DNA from: JAJDXW01 sp965223775
Lineage (GTDB): Bacteria > Pseudomonadota > Gammaproteobacteria > HK1
Length of the DNA stretch: 64,000 nt
NCBI GenBank assembly: GCA_965223775.1
Contig: OZ245021.1
Location: 310,001-374,000 of the forward strand
Direction: 5' to 3'
Shown here piece by piece: positions 44,535 through 53,781 of this stretch. Below the pieces are notes generated by a model. The model ran no database searches. It saw only the letters and a program-made list of their open reading frames with translations, and was not told the origin of the DNA. The position numbers and the translations under genes were made by a program. How positions within the stretch are numbered: the stretch's first letter is position 1; each line of letters begins with the position of its first letter.

Positions 44535-45698
44535 ATGGTGAAAGCCCGAGACGTACTTCGCGAAGACCATCTGATTTCCTTCATCACCGAGCTGTACGAC
44601 GGCGACCTGCACGCCAAGCGGGTCTTGTCGCTCGCCTACGGTACGCTCGGAGTCCTGACCAGTGCCTCCTTGGCCGTCCATGCCATTGGACAAGGTTTGG
44701 CCCACGCCCGTGGCACCCTGAGCAAACACGGCGTCAAGCAGGTCGACCGGTTGCTCAGCAATACCGCCATCGAATTGGACGATTTCTTTTCGCACTGGGT
44801 GCCTCATGTGATTGGAGCGCGAGAGGAGATCGTGGTGGCATTGGATTGGACCAGCTTCGCTCGCGATGGGCACGATACGTTGATGTTGTCGATGCTCACC
44901 GAGCATGGCCGGGCCACGGCCCTGATGTGGGAGACGGTATCGACGGCGACGTTGAAGGACAACCGCAACCGTTATGAGGACGAGTTGCTGTATCGGTTCT
45001 CGGAGGTGGTGCCCGATGGGGTAGAGGTGACGGTGGTCGCGGACCGGGGGTTTGCAGACTGTAACTTGTTCAAAAACCTGGACGAAGAGCTGGGATTCGG
45101 CTATGTGATTCGGCTGCCCGCAAGCTACTATGTCACCAGTGAGAGCGGGGAGCGGCGCTTGGCGTCGCAATGGGTCGGCCCGGCCGGGCGAACCCGCACG
45201 TTGCGAGCTGCCCACATCACCGACGCTCACCAGCTGCCCGTCGGCACGGTCGTTTGCTTGCGCGACAAGAACATGAAGGACACTTGGTGTCTGGTGGCCA
45301 GTGACCGAAACGCCGCACCCCGGCTCCTCATCCAATACTACGCAAAACGGTGGGGGATCGAAACGAGCTTTCGCGACCTGAAGGACCGGCGCTATGGCCT
45401 TGGCTTGTCGTCGATGCGTACCTCGTGCCCCGAGCGCCGCGACCGGCTGTTGTTGCTCAGTGTATTGGCAATTGCGTTGTTGTCATTGCTCGGGGCCGCC
45501 GGAGAGCGTATCGGCTATGACCGGTGGTTGAAGGTCAATACCGTGAAACATCGCACCCATTCGTTGTTTCGCCAAGGGCACATGCTCTATGAACATATTC
45601 CCAACTGGCCACCGGAACGATTGCGACCGTTGCTCGACGAATTCGCCGCCATGCTGGCCGAACACAGGCTATACAAGAGAATGTTCGCCATCTTGTGA
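44535..45698 (+). CDS. IS4-family DDE transposase
   Basis: The 387-residue transposase has the DDE residues in context: Asp in EIVVALDWTSFARDG, Asp in VTVVADRGFADCNL, and Glu in the Y-(2)-R-(3)-E-(6)-K signature YYAKRWGIETSFRDLK. An N-terminal helical domain binds the ends. GAGGGTGG precedes the ATG at 44535. It has no frameshift or stop, so it is probably functional. Base composition is lower in GC than the host gene it splits, consistent with arrival by transfer. Confidence 0.94.
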   Translation: MVKARDVLREDHLISFITELYDGDLHAKRVLSLAYGTLGVLTSASLAVHAIGQGLAHARGTLSKHGVKQVDRLLSNTAIELDDFFSHWVPHVIGAREEIVVALDWTSFARDGHDTLMLSMLTEHGRATALMWETVSTATLKDNRNRYEDELLYRFSEVVPDGVEVTVVADRGFADCNLFKNLDEELGFGYVIRLPASYYVTSESGERRLASQWVGPAGRTRTLRAAHITDAHQLPVGTVVCLRDKNMKDTWCLVASDRNAAPRLLIQYYAKRWGIETSFRDLKDRRYGLGLSSMRTSCPERRDRLLLLSVLAIALLSLLGAAGERIGYDRWLKVNTVKHRTHSLFRQGHMLYEHIPNWPPERLRPLLDEFAAMLAEHRLYKRMFAIL

Positions 45699-46222
45699 AA
45701 ATATGAGGGGATGCTTAAGGGGGTCAACTCGCTCGAGGACGAGGCGCTCTGCGACGAGATCGTGCGCCGGGGCCTCGCCGTCACGGTCTGTCCCATCTCG
45801 AACCGCTACGTCGCGGGGAGCCTCAAGGCCCTGGAGGTTCGGCGCATGCTGGAGAAGGGCATGCGGGCAACCGTCAACTCCGACGATCCGGCGTACTTTC
45901 CGGGCTACATGAACGAGAACCTCGTCTCGACCTGGGAAGCAGCAGAGCTGACCCGGGATCAGATCGTGCAGCTCGCCGTCAACGCCTTCGAAGCGAGCTG
46001 GCTGGCGCCGGAGGAGAAGCGTGCGTTGCGCGGCCGGCTGGACCGCCATGTCGCCTCGAAGGAAGGAAGGTGAGGGCGCGCGACATTCGGTCGAGGGCGC
46101 CGGGTAGCGACCAGAGGCACTCCACCGGTCTCGACACCGCGCCGTGGTTCGGGGCACCGGTATCCAGGCCGCCTGAGAGCGTGCTACCGCCAGCCACACG
46201 CCGAAAGGAAGGAAAATGACCG

Positions 46223-46621
46223 ATGCCAGACAAGACATCCATGTTCGACCGTGCCATGCCGGTGCTCGCTTCGCTGGATATCGCGGCCTCGCTCGACTTC
46301 TTCCACAAGCTCGGTTTCGAAACGCACGACTTTGGCGACCACAACTACGGCATCGCCATCCGCGAGCACATCGAGATCCACTTCTGGCATTGCACGGACA
46401 AGCACATCGCCGAGAACACCTCCTGCTACGTCCGTGTGAACGACATTCATGCGCTGCACGCAGATTTCGCCAAGCGCTTCGATGTGGGTGAGGTCGTCGA
46501 AACGCCCTGGGGCATGGACGAACTGCATGTTTACGACCCGAGCGGGAGCCTGGTGAAGTTCGGTCAATCGACAGACAGGCTCATCCCGGCGGACACCGGA
46601 CAAGAAGCGCCCTCGGACTGA
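46223..46621 (+). CDS. VOC-family bleomycin-resistance-like protein
   Basis: The 132-residue protein has one VOC unit pair: MPVLASLDIAASLDFFHKLG at the N-terminus and WGMDELHVYDPSGSLVKFGQ at the C-terminus. IEIHFWHC and the final V-Y-D-P-S-G are typical of bleomycin-binding and glyoxalase-like proteins. AAGGAAGG lies just before an out-of-frame ATG at 46216, seven bases upstream, so the real start at 46223 uses the same site. Function could be drug sequestration or an unknown lyase. Confidence 0.8.
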   Translation: MPDKTSMFDRAMPVLASLDIAASLDFFHKLGFETHDFGDHNYGIAIREHIEIHFWHCTDKHIAENTSCYVRVNDIHALHADFAKRFDVGEVVETPWGMDELHVYDPSGSLVKFGQSTDRLIPADTGQEAPSD

Positions 46622-46782
46622 ATGGGCCTGCACATGTGCGCGCCGCGCGTCCTTCCCCCTTGCACTGACAATCTCAATCCGCCTCACCGCCCCACGCCGC
46701 CATGATCGAGCCCATCGTGAACGACTTTCCTGTTCCATGAGTGCAAGATTGAAAGCAGGAAACACGGTTCCATCGACATTAC

Positions 46783-46863
46783 GTGAAAACCGTCGCCTAC
46801 TTGCGCGTGTCCACCGCCCAGCGGTGGATGCTGGAAGGACATCTCAAGGCGCTGCCGCGCTGA
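46783..46863 (+). pseudogene. serine recombinase N-terminal remnant
   Basis: The 26-codon frame begins KTVAYLRVSTAQ after its GTG, the diagnostic N-terminus of resolvase/invertase-type serine recombinases with the nucleophilic Ser in RVST, then ends at a TGA after KALPR. The rest of the gene is gone. The remaining bases of 46622-46994 show nothing else. It is a relic of an integrative element in this island. Confidence 0.7.
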
Positions 46864-46994
46864 TCCACGGCAGCATCTCCGAGCCGCAAACAAGACCCCG
46901 CGAAAGTTCCCGAGCTTGTAGGGAGCGAGCGAATCGAGCAGAATCGCGGAGATAGATTCGCCACACGCGTCGCCTCCGAGGAGGGCCATTAGCA

Positions 46995-47951
46995 ATGACG
47001 TACCTGGTTACGGGTGGCACTGGACTCATCGGATCGCGCGTCGTTCGTGACCTCGTTCGCGGCGGCGAACATGTTGTCGTATATGATTGGATGCCGGATC
47101 GAAGCGTCCTCGCCAGTCTGTTGTCCGATGAAGAAATCGACGACCTCGCCACGATTGTGAGGGGAGATGTCACGGATCTGCCCAATCTGTTCCGTGCGAT
47201 CACCAGGAATCAAGTGGAAACGATTGTTCACACCGCATCGCTTCTGGTCTCGGATTCGAATGAGAATCCGCTCATGGCACTGAAAGTCAACTGCGAGGGC
47301 ACGATCTGTGTATTCGAAGCGGCAAGAACGCTGGGCTTGAAGAAGGTCGTGTGGTCAAGCTCCAATGCCGCGTTTGGGCCGCACGAGATGTATGCCCAGG
47401 AATTTATCCCCAATGACGCGCCTCACTACCCGCAGAACATGTATGGCGCCACGAAATCATTTAATGAGGTCGTTGCGCAACATTATTTTGATCGATTTGA
47501 CGTAGACGTTACAGGCATCAGATATATGCACGTCTACGGCGGCGGCCAGCGCCGCGGTTTCTTCGCCGAGATAGTTCGTGAGCTAATGCTCAAACCCGCA
47601 ATCGGGAAGCCGGGCCGCGTTCCTCATGGCGAAGCAGTCATCGGCTGGAGTTACGTGGACGATCCCGCACGGGCCACGGTCATGGCAAGCAAGGTGTCGA
47701 CGACAAGGACGAGGTCATACTCGATCATGGGTGACATACATTCCGTCAGTGAAGCGTCTGACTATGTTCGCGAACTTCTTCCCGGCACCGATATCGTGAC
47801 ATTGCCCGGCGGCTTTACCGGCGATCCGGTCAGGTTCGAGACTCATCTCATCGAAGAGGAAGTCGGCTATCGCCCGGAATGGTCGATGGAACGCGGAATA
47901 AGGGAAACCATAAATCTGGTCAGAGCGTCGCACGGCCTGCCATCAGTTTGA
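46995..47951 (+). CDS. NAD-dependent epimerase/dehydratase (extended SDR)
   Basis: The 318-residue protein has the Rossmann motif TGGTGLIGSRVVRDLV at the N-terminus, HTASLLV, a Ser in VVWSSSNAAFG, and the catalytic Y-x-x-x-K as YGATKSFNEVVAQHYFDRF. The layout is that of nucleotide-sugar epimerases and hydroxysteroid-like dehydratases; the substrate is unknown. Codon use is distinctly less GC-rich than in the rest of the window. It and the next gene run in the same direction about 100 bases apart. Confidence 0.88.
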   Translation: MTYLVTGGTGLIGSRVVRDLVRGGEHVVVYDWMPDRSVLASLLSDEEIDDLATIVRGDVTDLPNLFRAITRNQVETIVHTASLLVSDSNENPLMALKVNCEGTICVFEAARTLGLKKVVWSSSNAAFGPHEMYAQEFIPNDAPHYPQNMYGATKSFNEVVAQHYFDRFDVDVTGIRYMHVYGGGQRRGFFAEIVRELMLKPAIGKPGRVPHGEAVIGWSYVDDPARATVMASKVSTTRTRSYSIMGDIHSVSEASDYVRELLPGTDIVTLPGGFTGDPVRFETHLIEEEVGYRPEWSMERGIRETINLVRASHGLPSV

Positions 47952-48052
47952 CTCTGTCCAGCGCGCAGTGCATCCGAAATCCCGATGCGTTATCCTTGAC
48001 GAAACACCAACCCCCCGGGATGTCCGGGCCTGGGTTAAATGGAGGAGTTAAA

Positions 48053-48553
48053 ATGGCAAAAAAGACCCTTGCAGAAATCTTGTCAAGATTCCACCACATG
48101 GGGGTGATTGTCGAGAACGCGGACGAATCCGCAAAGTTTTTCGAAAATTTAGGTTTTGAGACATTCACACGCTCTAAATTGATACATTACGACCGCAAAG
48201 TCCACGGCAAGCCCGTCGACGGTGTCAAGATGAAGGCGAACGTCACGCGACTGGGTCCAATCGGATTCGAGGTAATCGAACCGGTCGTTGGAAATTCCAT
48301 TCAACGAGAATGGCTGAAAAATCGGGGACAGACCATCAACCACATATGCTTCATCGTAGATGACATCGACGAAGCGACATCCGTCATGCTCGACTCGGGG
48401 TTTTCCGTCATCTCAAGCGGCAAGAACGAAGGCGGCGGTGGAATGGCGTACTTTGTCCACGAGAATATGGACGGTGTTCAAATCGAACTCGACGAATTGC
48501 CGCCGCACTTGAGCGGCGATCGATACTGGGGTTACAAGCCCTGGGAAAAGTAG
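48053..48553 (+). CDS. VOC-family protein, methylmalonyl-CoA-epimerase-like
   Basis: The 166-residue protein begins MAKKTLAEILSRFHHMGVIV after GGAGG. Its FHHMGVIVENADESAKFFEN start, TINHICFIVDDIDEAT and final VHENMDGVQIELDE give His, His and Glu ligands as in methylmalonyl-CoA epimerase and glyoxalase. I cannot decide the substrate. Composition is low in GC like its upstream neighbour, which supports a common foreign origin. Confidence 0.85.
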   Translation: MAKKTLAEILSRFHHMGVIVENADESAKFFENLGFETFTRSKLIHYDRKVHGKPVDGVKMKANVTRLGPIGFEVIEPVVGNSIQREWLKNRGQTINHICFIVDDIDEATSVMLDSGFSVISSGKNEGGGGMAYFVHENMDGVQIELDELPPHLSGDRYWGYKPWEK

Positions 48554-48559
48554 CCACTT

Positions 48560-48936
48560 TCATGGAGTACGACCTTCGGTAGGCGCGACTGCGCTTACCG
48601 AGGCCCCGGCGAATCGCCTCATCCATCGGTCCTGCAGGGTACCGACGATGCCCTTGGGCATGAAGATGATAAACAGGACCAGCATCACGGCATATATCGA
48701 GGTGTCCAATCCAACCATGGTCGTTCCGATGATGACTCGTAACGATTCGGCGAGCACATGAAGGCCCCATGGCCGAGAGAGGTAAGTCGAAATCGACCCA
48801 TCAAGGACCAGCTCGTGTAGATGAACGCCCAAATGAGAATCATGATCAGGATATGCAAGTAATATTGTGGCGTTCCGATGAACGGAACGGACAGCAAGAC
48901 ACCACCGACAACCCAGGGCCAGGGCCTCTTCATCAT
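48560..48936 (-). pseudogene. livM-like branched-chain amino acid permease with internal deletion
   Basis: The N-terminal part (MMKRPWPWVVGGVLLSVPFI through SWSLMGRFRLTSLGHGAFM) and the C-terminal part (LAESLRVIIGTTMVGLDTS through FMPKGIVGTLQDRW) are both recognisable. They lie in different frames and join near 48760, losing about 190 central residues. LivM is an inner-membrane subunit of high-affinity branched-chain amino acid ABC importers. The ATGATG start overlaps the stop of the livH remnant. Confidence 0.8.
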
Positions 48937-49302
48937 TGGCCTCTCAAGAATCCCCGCGGCCGAATGAACATCATCACAATGAATATCCCAAAAGCATAGA
49001 CATAACCCCACTCGAACTCGCCATATAGCCCATCAATGGAAATGATCTCGCTCAATACGAATGCAGCGATGAAACCGCCCAGCAAATTGCCGAGCCCCCC
49101 CAGCGCGCAGATGATGAAGGTGATCGGGCCGAACGTAAGGCCGACATAGGGGTGAACGTCGTACTGCAGCATTAGGAGTGCTGCCGCGAGCCCCGCCATT
49201 CCGCCGCCGATGACCGAGGTGAGCAGATAGACCTTGCGGGTATCCACTCCCATCAGCACCATGATCTCGTGGTCCTGTGCAATGGCGCGGATTGCCATTC
49301 CA
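48933..49302 (-). pseudogene. livH-like permease C-terminus, truncated by an IS3-family element
   Basis: The visible protein reads LGMAIRAIAQDHEIMVLMGV and ends FIRPRGFLRGQ, including LLTSVIGGGMAGLAAALLML and FGPITFIICALGGLGNLLGG. These are the last 120 residues of LivH; the first 170 or so are missing. The break at 49302-49303 coincides with the end of the IS3-family remnant. With livM it forms the tail of a former liv operon. Confidence 0.8.
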
Positions 49303-50140
49303 AGTGAACCGCCCCGGGAATTCCGGAGACTGTTTTGTTTGAGTCACGCGGCCAGAGCCGTGTGCTCGTTTTGGCGATAGCACGCCGCTTCGGCCTCTGC
49401 CGGAGGGCGATTTCCGATCGGTTCGAGGATCCGTCGGTTGTTGAACCAATCGACCCATTCGAGCATTGCGAACTCCACCGTCTCCAGGCCTCGCCACGGG
49501 CCGCGGGGTCGAATCACCTCGGCCTTGTACAGCCCGATGATGGTTCTGCTTCGCAGCTTCGCCGGCCAGGGCGTTATCGTACGAATCGCCGACGCTCCCG
49601 ACCGATTGCTCGATGCCGGCCTCGGCCAGGCGTTCGGTATAGCGGATGGACAGATATTGCGACCCGCGGTCACCGTGGTGGACCAAGGCATCGCGAGGGT
49701 CCACCACGCGGGCGTACAGGGCCTGCTCGAGCGCGTCAAGCGCCAAACCAGTGCGAAGCGAGTTCGACACCCGCCAGCCCACGATGCACCGGGCATAGGC
49801 ATCGATGACGAACGCGACGTAAACGAACCCCGCCCAGGTCGCGACATACGTCTAGCCCGCAAATCTCACCAACTTTCTGCTGCGGACACCGATCCATGCA
49901 CTGTGACGGGCCGTACTCCCGCAAGCCGCTTCGACAGCGCGAACGCGCTAGTGTCGGCTACGCCTTCAGCGCCTTTCGGTCCGTGCGGCCCGCCACAGCA
50001 CTGTCTCGGCGCCCTCGCGACGAAAGTTGGTGAGATTTCCGAGCTGGTCCGCGAGCCACAGGGCATTGGGGCGCAGGGCCTGGAACACCCGGTTGACCCG
50101 GTCCGCCGGGCACGGAAACGTCGCCACTGCGGTCGTCTGG
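49303..50140 (-). mobile_element. IS3-family element remnant, frameshifted and split by an R1 copy
   Basis: The outer end is TGAACCGCCCCGGGAATTCC at 49303-49322. On the minus strand a transposase reads CPADRVNRVFQALRPNALWL (from about 50140), is cut by R1 copy 3, resumes as TYVATWAGFVYVAFVIDAYA, and continues through VHHGDRGSQYLSIRYTERLA. Near 49540-49560 it shifts frame to end as GLYKAEVIRPRGPWRGLE and MLEWVDWFNNRRILEPIGN. The first DDE Asp region and everything upstream are missing. The element truncated livH before it decayed. The rest of 50048-50398 shows no gene. Confidence 0.85.
49852..50047. repeat. R1 MITE-like repeat, copy 3
   Basis: The copy runs from CTAGCCCGCAAATCTCACC to GGTGAGATTTCCGAGCTGG. 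The core is nearly identical to copy 1, including AAGCCGCTTCGACAGCGCG. It splits the IS3-family transposase between the residues NALWLAD and TYVAT, so it inserted after that element. Confidence 0.9.
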
Positions 50141-50398
50141 CTACCGGGCGCAGGATGCCATCGCGCCCGCATTCCGAACAAGGTCGGCCTGAAGTGCAAC
50201 AGATGCCACGAGCGGAATCCATTGCCGCGTGAGGAACCCCCGCTCGGACCACTTCATCCCCGGTGGCTCGACGGCAGCGTCCTGCTCCACCGATCGACCC
50301 GAGTTCTCTTGGCCGTCGACATCGGCGCGGTGTCCCCGGCGCGCGGCCGGCAGCATAATGGCGGCTTCGCCGCATGGGCCGGAGAAGGGCACAATCGC

Positions 50399-51991
50399 AT
50401 GGTCGATCTCGCGCATCTCACGCTTGCCGGGGCCGCTCGGGAAATCGCGGCGCGGCGGCTGTCGTCGGTCGAGCTGGTCGAGGCGACGCTCGCGCGCATC
50501 GAGGCTTTCGACCCCCGCCTCGACAGCCACGTGACGGTCATGGCCGAGAGCGCGCGCGCGGCGGCGAGGGCCGCGGACAAGGAAATTGCCGCGGGACGCC
50601 GGCGCGGGCCGCTGCACGGCGTCACCGTCGCCCTCAAGGACATCTACGACACCGCGGGGGAGCTGACCGCCGGCGGTTCGAAGACCCAACGGGACCGGGT
50701 GCCGGCGGATGACGCCGAAACGGTGCGCCGGCTGAAGGCGGCGGGTGCGGTCATTACGGGCAAGCTCGCGACGCATGAGTTCGCCCACGGGGGTCCGAGC
50801 TTCGACCTGCCATGGCCTCCGGCCCGGAACCCCTGGGATGTCGAGCACTTCACCGGAGGCTCGTCGAGCGGTTCCGGCGTCGCGGTGGCGGCTGGGCTTT
50901 GCCTCGGCGCGCTCGGCACCGACACCGGCGGTTCCATCCGCGGGCCGGCCGCGCTTTCCGGGGTCGCCGGGCTGATGCCGAGCTACGGGCTGGTGAGCCG
51001 GCGCGGCGTCATCCCCAACTCCTTCACCTTCGATCATTGCGGGCCGCTCGCCTGGACGGCGGAGGACTGCGCGCTGCTGCTCGATGCGCTGGCCGGACAC
51101 GACCCGCAGGACCCGCGCTCCCTCGACCGGCCGCAACGGCCGGCGCCGGCCTCCGTGGCCGGTTTGCGCATCGGCCTGCTGCGCCATTTCTGGGAAGAGG
51201 ACCTGACCGTCGGGCCGGAGATGATCGCCGCCTGCGAGCACATGGCGGAGGTCTTCCGCGACCTCGGCGCCACGGTCGAGACGGCCCGCATCGCGCCGGT
51301 GCAGGACTGGTATGACGTCAAGATCACGATCGCCGAGAGCGAGCTCTTCAACGTTCACCGGCGCAACCTCCAGACCCGCCCGCGCGACTTCGGCCAGGAC
51401 TTCCTCTCCCGCGCGCTGGTCGCCGTCTGCTTCACGGCGCAGGACTACGTCGCGGCGCACCGGCGCTGGCGTCAGCTTCTGCGCGCGATGGAGCCGGTAC
51501 ATGCACGCTTCGACCTGCTGATCGCGCCCTCGGCGACCGGGCCCGCACCCCGCCTCGACGCGCACGACACGTCGAACTTCTGGCGTTTCCCCAGCATTAC
51601 GACGCCCTTCGACGTGACCGGTGGACCGGCGCTGACGGTGACGGCCGGCTTTTCCGAAAGCGGTCTGCCGCTGGGGGTGCAGCTTGCCGCGGCGCCGTTG
51701 TGCGACCGGACCGTGCTGGCCGCGGGCCAGGCCTTTGAAGCCGTGACCGAATGGCGCCGCCGCCGCCCGGCACTGGAGGCCGGTCCGCCGCCGGAGCGCG
51801 AGAAGGTCGTTCTGCCCGCGCCGGTCCTTCCCCCGGAAGGCAGGCAGTTGGACGAGCTGCGCACGCAGGCCGCTCTCGCGGGCCTGCCGGAGGACGACTA
51901 CCTGCTGGCGCTCATCGCCGCGGGCGCGCCCCATGCGCGCGCCATGGCCCGGCGCCTCGACCGCGACTATTCGTACAGCGAAGAGATCTGA
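50399..51991 (+). CDS. amidase signature enzyme
   Basis: The 530-residue amidase has the Ser-cisSer-Lys triad in context: Lys80 in HGVTVALKDIYDT, cis-Ser155 in FTGGSSSGSGVAVAAG and Ser179 in GTDTGGSIRGPAALSGVAG. Family members hydrolyse amides, from aryl amides to Glu-tRNA transamidation; there is no GatB or GatC nearby, so a catabolic amidase is more likely. GGAGAAGGG precedes the ATG at 50399. The C-terminal 70 residues after EAVTEWRRRRPA are an extension beyond the usual domain. Confidence 0.92.
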   Translation: MVDLAHLTLAGAAREIAARRLSSVELVEATLARIEAFDPRLDSHVTVMAESARAAARAADKEIAAGRRRGPLHGVTVALKDIYDTAGELTAGGSKTQRDRVPADDAETVRRLKAAGAVITGKLATHEFAHGGPSFDLPWPPARNPWDVEHFTGGSSSGSGVAVAAGLCLGALGTDTGGSIRGPAALSGVAGLMPSYGLVSRRGVIPNSFTFDHCGPLAWTAEDCALLLDALAGHDPQDPRSLDRPQRPAPASVAGLRIGLLRHFWEEDLTVGPEMIAACEHMAEVFRDLGATVETARIAPVQDWYDVKITIAESELFNVHRRNLQTRPRDFGQDFLSRALVAVCFTAQDYVAAHRRWRQLLRAMEPVHARFDLLIAPSATGPAPRLDAHDTSNFWRFPSITTPFDVTGGPALTVTAGFSESGLPLGVQLAAAPLCDRTVLAAGQAFEAVTEWRRRRPALEAGPPPEREKVVLPAPVLPPEGRQLDELRTQAALAGLPEDDYLLALIAAGAPHARAMARRLDRDYSYSEEI

Positions 51992-52084
51992 CCGCAGACG
52001 GCGCGAACCCGGGTCGGATCGACGGCCAACGGACCGTGTATCCGATTCCCGGTCGGCTGCGCAGGACAGATCGACGCCGCGGTC

Positions 52085-53641
52085 TCAGGCGTCCAGGGTC
52101 TTCAGCTCGCGGCGCATGATCTTGCCGGTGCTGGTCTTCGGCACGTCGTCCACGAACTGGATCGCGCGCGGCACCTTGTAGGCGGCGAGGTGCTCGCGGC
52201 AGTGGGCGACGATGCTCTCCTCGTCCGCCGTCGCGCCCGGCTTCAGCACCACGTAGGCCTTGGCGATCTCGCCCTTCATCTCGTCCGGCTGCGGGCCGAC
52301 GGCGACGAGGGCGACCGCCGGGTGCATGGCGATGACCCGCTCGAGCTCCGCCGGATAGACGTTGAAGCCGGCGGTGAGGATCAGGTCCTTCCTGCGATCG
52401 ACGATCCAGATGTATCCGTCCTCGTCCTGCCGGGCCAGGTCGCCCGAATGCAGCCAGCCGTCGGGCTCGATCGTCTCCCGGGTCGCGGCCTCGTTGCCGT
52501 AGTAGCCCTGCATGACGATGGGTCCCCGCACCATGAGCTCTCCGACCTCATCCGCGGGCAGGGTCTTCGAGGCGTCTTCGATGTCGGCGATGCGGCATTC
52601 GACGTGGGGCAACTGGATCCCGATCGAGCCGTGGCGGTTCTCGCCGTACAAGGGCGTGGTGGTGCCCGGCCCCGCGACCTCCGTCATGCCCCAGAGCTCG
52701 ATCAGCGGGCACCCCGCGCGCCGCTCGAACTCCTCCATCTTGGCCGCCGGCATGGTCTGGCCGCCCACCGTGCATCGGGTGAGGGAGGAGAGGTCGAAGC
52801 GGTCGAACTCGGGGTGGGCGAGCATGTACATGAACATGGTCGGCACGCCCTCGAACAGGGTGGCCCGGTGCTCCTCGATCGCCGCCATCACCTCCGCCGG
52901 GTCGAAGGCGGGCAGCAGCACCAGGTTCATGCCGTAGAGCAGGCTCGCGTTCATGACCACGTTGCCGTAGACGTGCGGGCAGGGGAGGGCGGTCACCACC
53001 GTGTCCTGCGGGGTCCGCACGTGCATGACGGCGGTCATTGCGGTGTTCACGAGGACGTTGCGGTGGCTGTGCATGGCCCCCTTGGGATGCCCGGTGGTGC
53101 CGGAGGTGTAGCAGATGGTCGAGAGGGAGTCGGCGGGCACCGGGGCGATCTGCATGTCCGGGTCCCCCGCGGCCAGGAGGTCTTCGAAGGCCCGGGCCCC
53201 CGCCGGCGGGGCGTCGTCGCCGAAGAGGACGATCTCGCGAAGGCTCCCGCTTGCGCCGTTGCCGCCTGCGCCTTCCGCACCGCCGCCTCGGAGCCCGAGC
53301 AGCCGCTCGCCCTTCTCGCGTGACGCGAGCAGCACCTTGGCGCCGCAGTCGCCGACGACGAAGCCGACCTCCTCCGGGGTCAGCATCGCGTTGATCGGGT
53401 TGGCGACCGCGCCCAGCTTGTGGATCGCGTAGTAGCTCACCACCCACTCCCAGGAGTTCTGGGCGCACAGGGTGACCCGATCGCCCGCCTCGACGCCGAT
53501 TTCGCGGAGGCTGTTGGCGAGCCGGTTCGAGAGCTGGTTCAGCTCGTGGAAGTTGAACCGGCGGCCGTCGAATACGAGCGCCGTCTTGTCGCCGAACCGG
53601 CGGGCCGACGCGGGCAGCACCTCACCGAGTGTCTCCAGCAT
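52085..53641 (-). CDS. acyl-CoA synthetase / AMP-dependent ligase
   Basis: The 518-residue ANL enzyme has YTSGTTGHPKGAMHSHRN (A3), LWGMTEVAGPGTT (A5), GWLHSGDLARQDEDGYIWIV (A7) and the final catalytic Lys in PKTSTGKIMRREL (A10). It activates a carboxylic acid as acyl-adenylate and loads CoA; chain length cannot be predicted. AGGAGG precedes the ATG at 53641. It is downstream of the ABC importer genes on the same strand but 140 bases away, so joint transcription is possible. Confidence 0.92.
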   Translation of the reverse strand: MLETLGEVLPASARRFGDKTALVFDGRRFNFHELNQLSNRLANSLREIGVEAGDRVTLCAQNSWEWVVSYYAIHKLGAVANPINAMLTPEEVGFVVGDCGAKVLLASREKGERLLGLRGGGAEGAGGNGASGSLREIVLFGDDAPPAGARAFEDLLAAGDPDMQIAPVPADSLSTICYTSGTTGHPKGAMHSHRNVLVNTAMTAVMHVRTPQDTVVTALPCPHVYGNVVMNASLLYGMNLVLLPAFDPAEVMAAIEEHRATLFEGVPTMFMYMLAHPEFDRFDLSSLTRCTVGGQTMPAAKMEEFERRAGCPLIELWGMTEVAGPGTTTPLYGENRHGSIGIQLPHVECRIADIEDASKTLPADEVGELMVRGPIVMQGYYGNEAATRETIEPDGWLHSGDLARQDEDGYIWIVDRRKDLILTAGFNVYPAELERVIAMHPAVALVAVGPQPDEMKGEIAKAYVVLKPGATADEESIVAHCREHLAAYKVPRAIQFVDDVPKTSTGKIMRRELKTLDA

Positions 53642-53781
53642 GCCGCTTCCTCCTGAGTCGTTCGGGTTGTTGGCGCCCCCATGCCACGAATGCCGGCGGG
53701 CTCGATCCGCTCGGACGGCATTGCCGGGCGTGCGCGGCCGGCCGCCGCTCTGCCACGAATCGAAGCCACCGTTCCGTAGCC

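Larger units (their letters stand above)
44309..45719 (+). mobile_element. complete IS4-family insertion sequence, 1411 bp
   Basis: The element is flanked by GGGGTCAAC on both sides (44300-44308 and 45720-45728), the target-site duplication. Its ends form imperfect inverted repeats: the left starts CTCAGCGATCCCCTCAT and the right, reversed, CTTAAGCATCCCCTCAT, then T-rich. One transposase gene (44535-45698) fills most of it. Two small palindromes, at 44339-44355 and 44357-44371, and a 9-bp hairpin at 44465-44484 lie before the gene. Intact ends and gene suggest recent arrival. Confidence 0.92.
43631..46073 (+). pseudogene. adenosine/adenine deaminase family gene interrupted by an IS4-family element
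   Basis: The 5' part (43631-44308, 226 codons) begins at GTG 43631 after GGAGG; the 3' part resumes at 45729 and ends at 46073. Removing the IS and one copy of the 9-bp duplication restores a 340-residue protein reading HRIDHGVNSLEDEALCDEI across the join. Family features are AELHVHVEGTL (His17 and His19), the IDHG segment and VNSDDPAYFPGYMNENL, the last typical of adenine deaminases. The usual HAGE is HCDV here (His197). In purine salvage it would deaminate adenine, adenosine or a relative. With the IS in place the protein ends after FFVRNRC. Confidence 0.9.

Noticed and set aside
50141..51934. 597-residue minus-strand frame over the amidase
   Set aside because: Shadow frame; the amidase signature is on the plus strand.
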